Shown here: piece by piece, positions 60,327 through 64,000 of the stretch | Numbering within the stretch: the first letter of the stretch is position 1 | Layout: every line of letters starts with the position of its first letter | Origin: Rothia dentocariosa ATCC 17931 | Lineage (GTDB): Bacteria > Actinomycetota > Actinomycetes > Actinomycetales > Micrococcaceae | Length of the DNA: 64,000 bases | NCBI RefSeq assembly: GCF_000164695.2 | Contig: NC_014643.1 | Span: forward strand, 2,356,001 to 2,420,000 | Direction: 5' to 3' | The notes under the pieces: model-generated | Told to the model about the DNA's origin: nothing | The model's database searches: none | What the model saw: only the letters and a program-made list of their open reading frames with translations | Translations under genes and position numbers: made by a program

Positions 60327-62206
60327 CGTGTGTGCTCCTGGCGAGATTTCTTAACAGGTAATGGCTGTGTTGTATCGTCATGCATGTGCTGAACAAGCCC
60401 CGAGTTCTGAAGCGAGTCTTCACGTCGAGCCAAGGGATCATGATCTAGTTCTTGACCTAATTCATGAAGCTGTTCGGCAGCGACACGAATTTCGTCCGGC
60501 TGTATGCGCGGTTCACGGGAAGAAAGCACCTGCCGGTAATCTTCGGATTGCCGTTTGAGCAGGGTTTCTAGGCGTGCCACTAGATCACTGCGAGCGCGAG
60601 TCGCCATGCGGCGCACAGCATCCTCACCGAAGACCGATTCAAGAAGCTTAGATCCAACGACCCCAGATCCTCCCGCAATACCAATTTCGATGCCGGTGAG
60701 TCCGCCAGTCGCCGAAAAAGCCACCATCATGAGCAGCACCGCCGTCGCGTTAACACCGAGGGAGAGCACGCGCGCTCGCTGGCGTTTGCTGCTGCCTTCA
60801 GCACGGATCATATCAAGTACAGAACTTTGCCAGGCTCGTATTTCTGCGGCGATAGTCTCATCAAGCTCCGCACGAGCCTGGGTGCTGTGCGGAGGGTACG
60901 GGCTCTCGTCAATATTCTGTAAGAGTACGCGCCCTGCTCGTTCCGCTCCCCAGCTTCGACGGATAGTTTCATGCGCACGTTGAGCGGCATCAAGAACAAC
61001 GGCGTGCAGACCCGTTTCGAGAGCCTGCTCAACCCGCGTGGTCGCTGCCGGTTTACCGGTCAACATTCCGGCAAACCTGTCCCGCAGCCGTCCGATGCGG
61101 TTCTCCAAAGAGCGGAAGAAGTCGCCCGTTCCCACAAAATCGTGCCACCGGGCCAGAACCTCGCCACGAAGCAATGAGCCGTCAGTGAGAGAATCTTCCA
61201 CACGGGCGAGCGCATCCTCATAGGCTAAGGTCACCGCAGTTTCTAATCCGGTGTAGGTTTCCACCTGACGGGTTTGTGCATCAGCAAGTTCTTGTAGAGA
61301 GTTACCGGCACCGGTGATAGCGCCCGCCAGGGTGCGACGCGCGATCGCTGCACGGGCTGGCGCATCCGCACCAAGCTGTTCAAGCCAGGATGTTAGAGGC
61401 GCTACCGCTTCTGCGGGCAGCATCCCCTGTTCGTCCCGCGGCTGTTCATGGATACTATGCAGAATAACCGGTGTTATACCGGCTTCGGTGAGCATCCGCA
61501 TAAGGTCGGACTCGATCTCATCCGCAGCCCCTTCGGGAACTCGGTTAAGAACGACTGCTACAGCAATATTCCGCTGGGCAGCACGATGCAGCAGATCCCA
61601 GGGTACGGCATCTGCATAACGGTTAGCAGTTGTGACGAAGAGCCACAAATCGGCAGCAGATAAGAGCTCGTTGGCAAGTCTGCGGTTCTCGTCAGAGACC
61701 GAATCAATATCGGGCGCATCGATCAGGGCGATACCACGCGGCAGAGCGCTAGTTTGCACGCTGATAAGCGTATCTTGCAGATGATGTTCGGCACCTGGCA
61801 GCTCCCAAATGTCACTCCGGCGTGGTGAAGTTTCAGAGATAGATGCCATCTCCTGCCGTTCTAGGGTAGGCAGAAAACGTTCGGGGGTCAGGTATTCGGA
61901 GTCTTCAGCACGATAAAGCAAGATTGGCTGCCGAGTGGTGGGGCGAAGCGCACTGGAACGGGATACGGGGGTTCCCATCAAGGTATTCACCAAAGTCGAT
62001 TTACCGGCACCCGTAGAACCACCAACTACCACGGTAAGGGGTGCCTCCAAAGCGGTAAGCCGCGGCAGAATGTAATCGTCGTACTGTTTACTCAGAGAAC
62101 GCACTTGTTCCCTCGCCCGGGTAACATCAGCGGTATCGAGGGGTAGAGTGAGCTCATCTAGAAGTTTGCGTGCAGAATATACACGCTCATCGTTTGTGTG
62201 TTGCAC
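60323..62206 (-). CDS. Dynamin-like GTPase, first of a tandem pair
   Basis: 627 residues. G1 is 'VVGGSTGAGKSTLVNTLMG', G2 'RPTTRQP', G3 'LIDAPDIDS' and G4-like 'VLNRVPEG' (Asn-Arg rather than NKxD). A membrane segment, 'ATAVLLMMVAFSATGGLTGIEIG', lies at about residue 490-515, and a charged tail follows. It differs from the second protein but shares architecture. The two are cotranscribed with overlapping ends, and paired dynamin genes with heteromeric products are known in actinobacteria. Membrane remodelling is the likely role. Confidence 0.78.
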   Translation of the reverse strand: MQHTNDERVYSARKLLDELTLPLDTADVTRAREQVRSLSKQYDDYILPRLTALEAPLTVVVGGSTGAGKSTLVNTLMGTPVSRSSALRPTTRQPILLYRAEDSEYLTPERFLPTLERQEMASISETSPRRSDIWELPGAEHHLQDTLISVQTSALPRGIALIDAPDIDSVSDENRRLANELLSAADLWLFVTTANRYADAVPWDLLHRAAQRNIAVAVVLNRVPEGAADEIESDLMRMLTEAGITPVILHSIHEQPRDEQGMLPAEAVAPLTSWLEQLGADAPARAAIARRTLAGAITGAGNSLQELADAQTRQVETYTGLETAVTLAYEDALARVEDSLTDGSLLRGEVLARWHDFVGTGDFFRSLENRIGRLRDRFAGMLTGKPAATTRVEQALETGLHAVVLDAAQRAHETIRRSWGAERAGRVLLQNIDESPYPPHSTQARAELDETIAAEIRAWQSSVLDMIRAEGSSKRQRARVLSLGVNATAVLLMMVAFSATGGLTGIEIGIAGGSGVVGSKLLESVFGEDAVRRMATRARSDLVARLETLLKRQSEDYRQVLSSREPRIQPDEIRVAAEQLHELGQELDHDPLARREDSLQNSGLVQHMHDDTTQPLPVKKSRQEHTR

Positions 62207-62462
62207 GTGCGCTATTGTTTCACACTTTATTGCATGCTTGCTGAGGAAACTTAGAGTGTTTCCTGTGAGTTTAAGTTGCTTACCTCACGAATTTTAGGTG
62301 CCGTAAACAGAGTCGAAGCGCTGTATTTTGCGTAACTCTAGCCTAATATCACGGTTTAGGTCGCTGTACGTTTGTGCTTTCACCCACCACGCCCTAGTCT
62401 GGTTTTACACACTAAACCCGGGTTTCAGATTTTCTGGAAATAACGATATTTTGGGAGTTGCT

Positions 62463-63284
62463 ATGCGCCCTTCACGTCGCCAGTTCTTCGTCTTTACTGG
62501 CAGCACCGTTGCCGCCGCGCCATTATTAGTTTCATGTGCCTCTAGCGATTCCTCTGATTCTGCCGCTGGTTTAGCAACCGCTGAGGGAGCATCCCCCTCA
62601 GAGACAGGTGCGCACTATGGAAATCTTTCGGGAGAGCTACTCTGGCAACGTTACGATTCCGCCACCCCGGTCACTGCCAGTATGAACCCCGAAACCGGGG
62701 AAAAGGTCGTTCCGGTTCCCCAGGCAGACCCGGCAACTGCCGATCACAAGGCTCAGAACGTTCCCATCCCCCAAGAAGACGACCTGATGTTCAAAGAGGA
62801 TTTTCAGGGGCTGCGAAACACCTTCGCCTATTATGTGGCGTGTATTAACTATGCACGCATGACTGGAGATCTCACCCCTGCTCTCAAAGTGGTACACAGC
62901 GAAAACACCGTCGATCTTGAGCGGCTTAAGGCCTGGGAAACTCTGTACGCCGAACCTAATAATAGTTGGATCGTTGGAGGTACCTGGAAAATCTCCGTCT
63001 CGGAGAAACCGACAGAGCATAACGGCAAATTCTCGTGGGAATGCACCGCTACCCAGGAAAACGGAACGCTCATCAATAAAACGACAAACGTGACGAAACC
63101 GCTGTCGCATGATGAAATACGCGATTTTACGGCTCTCTACGCGCAATGGGTGAAGGACAGGTGGCTCATCATCTCCCCACAGCAGTTCGACCCAGCGGCA
63201 AAGCCCACACGAGCCTATACACCCGCTCCACAACCGACTTCTACCTACACTCCAAAGGTGAGTACTATACCCGCCGACTACTAA
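62463..63284 (+). CDS. Tat-exported lipoprotein, DUF6318-like
   Basis: 273 residues from the ATG at 62463 (GGGAG upstream). The signal peptide has the twin Arg in 'SRRQFFVF' and a lipobox ('LVSC'), so it is a Tat-dependent lipoprotein. The Ser/Ala-rich linker leads to a domain with 'AQNVPIPQEDD', 'YVACINYARMTGDLTP' and 'WIVGGTWKI', which resembles actinobacterial DUF6318 proteins. The end is Pro/Thr-rich. The frame opens at 62328 without a site. It is followed 38 nt later by a related gene. Confidence 0.8.
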   Translation: MRPSRRQFFVFTGSTVAAAPLLVSCASSDSSDSAAGLATAEGASPSETGAHYGNLSGELLWQRYDSATPVTASMNPETGEKVVPVPQADPATADHKAQNVPIPQEDDLMFKEDFQGLRNTFAYYVACINYARMTGDLTPALKVVHSENTVDLERLKAWETLYAEPNNSWIVGGTWKISVSEKPTEHNGKFSWECTATQENGTLINKTTNVTKPLSHDEIRDFTALYAQWVKDRWLIISPQQFDPAAKPTRAYTPAPQPTSTYTPKVSTIPADY

Positions 63285-63322
63285 ACCCCTAATCCTTTAT
63301 TTCTCAACGTGAAAGGTTCCAC

Positions 63323-64000
63323 GTGGTAACTTCATTTCCCTATTCCCGACGCCGTGTATTACGTACCGTTGGGGCAGGGTTATTCGGCACCGCCGCCTCT
63401 ACTTTGATAGCCGCATGCTCTCGACATCAGCAAACTCATGCTACAAGCGACCCTTCGGTAAGTCAGTATGTACGCAGCGATTTTAGCGGTGAGGTGGCTT
63501 TCGAGAGCTTCAACACCTCAGCAGGTACTTATGTGCCCGCAAACGCAGAGCATCCGGCGCAAAACGTTCCGGTCCCCATAAAAACAGAGAATATGGGCAA
63601 AAACTCCATTGCAGGTTTTTACGATACTATCGGTTACCTCAATGCGGCACTCAATTATCTCTTGGCTACCGGTGACACCAATCCTCTGGAAGTCATCACT
63701 ATCAACCCCGAGTTCACAAAAGCTCTCCTGCTTTTCACTGACGAGACTGGTGAGAGTCAGGCTGCCAAAAGCTGGTATGTTTCTCCTCAAGCCACGCTCT
63801 CCCTCACCTCACGCATGCCAACAGCCGTGAACGATTATCGAAAAGATTGGCGATACACCCTCGATATCAGTTTGGGAGAACAGCAGGTCGTCAACTCTCA
63901 GGCTAGTGCAATACCTGCCGAGCAGCAGAAATTCCACTATGCGGGTACTATCCAAGGCACCTTCGAGAAAGAAGCCTGGTCACTCACACTCACAGTTCGT
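63323..64000 (+). CDS. Second Tat lipoprotein, related to the upstream gene (partial)
   Basis: 226 codons to the right edge of the window without a stop, so the 3' end is missing. GTG start with AAAGG 6 nt upstream. The signal peptide has 'YSRRRVLRTVG' (Tat motif) and a lipobox ending in Cys ('LIAAC'). The mature part shares 'AQNVPVP' and the 'ATGDTNPLEVI' block with its upstream neighbour, indicating an old tandem duplication. It is only 38 nt from that neighbour, so the two are one transcript. Confidence 0.8.
   Translation, partial: MVTSFPYSRRRVLRTVGAGLFGTAASTLIAACSRHQQTHATSDPSVSQYVRSDFSGEVAFESFNTSAGTYVPANAEHPAQNVPVPIKTENMGKNSIAGFYDTIGYLNAALNYLLATGDTNPLEVITINPEFTKALLLFTDETGESQAAKSWYVSPQATLSLTSRMPTAVNDYRKDWRYTLDISLGEQQVVNSQASAIPAEQQKFHYAGTIQGTFEKEAWSLTLTVR

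Overview
The window comes from a high-to-moderate G+C actinobacterium of the family Micrococcaceae, most likely Rothia. The reasons are the actinobacterial core gene order (rpmF-rnc-mutM-smc-ftsY-ffh-rpsP and recG-DAK2-thiL-DUF3515-ddl-gpsA-plsC-murA-leuDC-IclR), a Micrococcus-type oleA/oleBC/oleD cluster, a group II truncated haemoglobin, and DUF6318-like lipoproteins. The species is inferred from gene content only.

Left part (1-4.6 kb): the 3' end of pepN, a GNAT acetyltransferase, an uncharacterised gene coupled to glbO, an acyl-CoA thioesterase II gene, and a small MhuD-like haem-degrading monooxygenase gene.

CRISPR-Cas locus (4.6-13.8 kb): a type I-G (formerly I-U) system, read leftwards as csb1(cas7)-csb2(cas5/6)-cas3-csb3(cas8)-cas4/cas1. 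The genes abut or overlap, so they form one operon. Two arrays flank it: array 2 (17 repeats) upstream and array 1 (5 repeats) downstream. The cas4-cas1 fusion keeps a complete Cas4 domain but is cut about 60 residues into Cas1. Its stop codon lies inside the first repeat of array 1, and there is no cas2. The interference module looks intact, while the adaptation module is broken and array 1 has lost its leader. The two arrays use repeats whose stems differ by a double compensatory change, and one repeat in array 2 looks like an evolutionary intermediate.

Core region A (13.9-31.9 kb): ettA; a YjbR-like gene and a hypothetical gene; rpsP-khpA-rimM-trmD; two NUDIX genes; a large uncharacterised acidic protein; the SRP pair ffh and ftsY; an MFS exporter; and smc.

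Olefin island (32.3-37.7 kb): oleA, a fused oleB-oleC and oleD, all on the + strand. They are inserted between smc and mutM, which with their neighbours are on the - strand. Together they encode head-to-head condensation of fatty acyl-CoAs to long-chain olefins.

Core region B (37.7-58.5 kb): mutM, rnc, rpmF, yceD, coaD, rsmD, an unusually long recG, a DAK2-domain gene, thiL, a proline-repeat surface protein, a DUF3515 lipoprotein, ddl, gpsA, plsC, murA, leuD, leuC and a divergent LtbR/NdgR-type IclR regulator. A 25-nt dyad in the leuC/regulator intergenic region is a candidate operator.

Right end (58.5-64 kb): a tandem pair of membrane-attached dynamin-like GTPases, then two related Tat-exported lipoproteins, the second cut by the window edge. 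Gene ends are marked by several long perfect stem-loops. I saw no tRNA, rRNA or insertion sequence.
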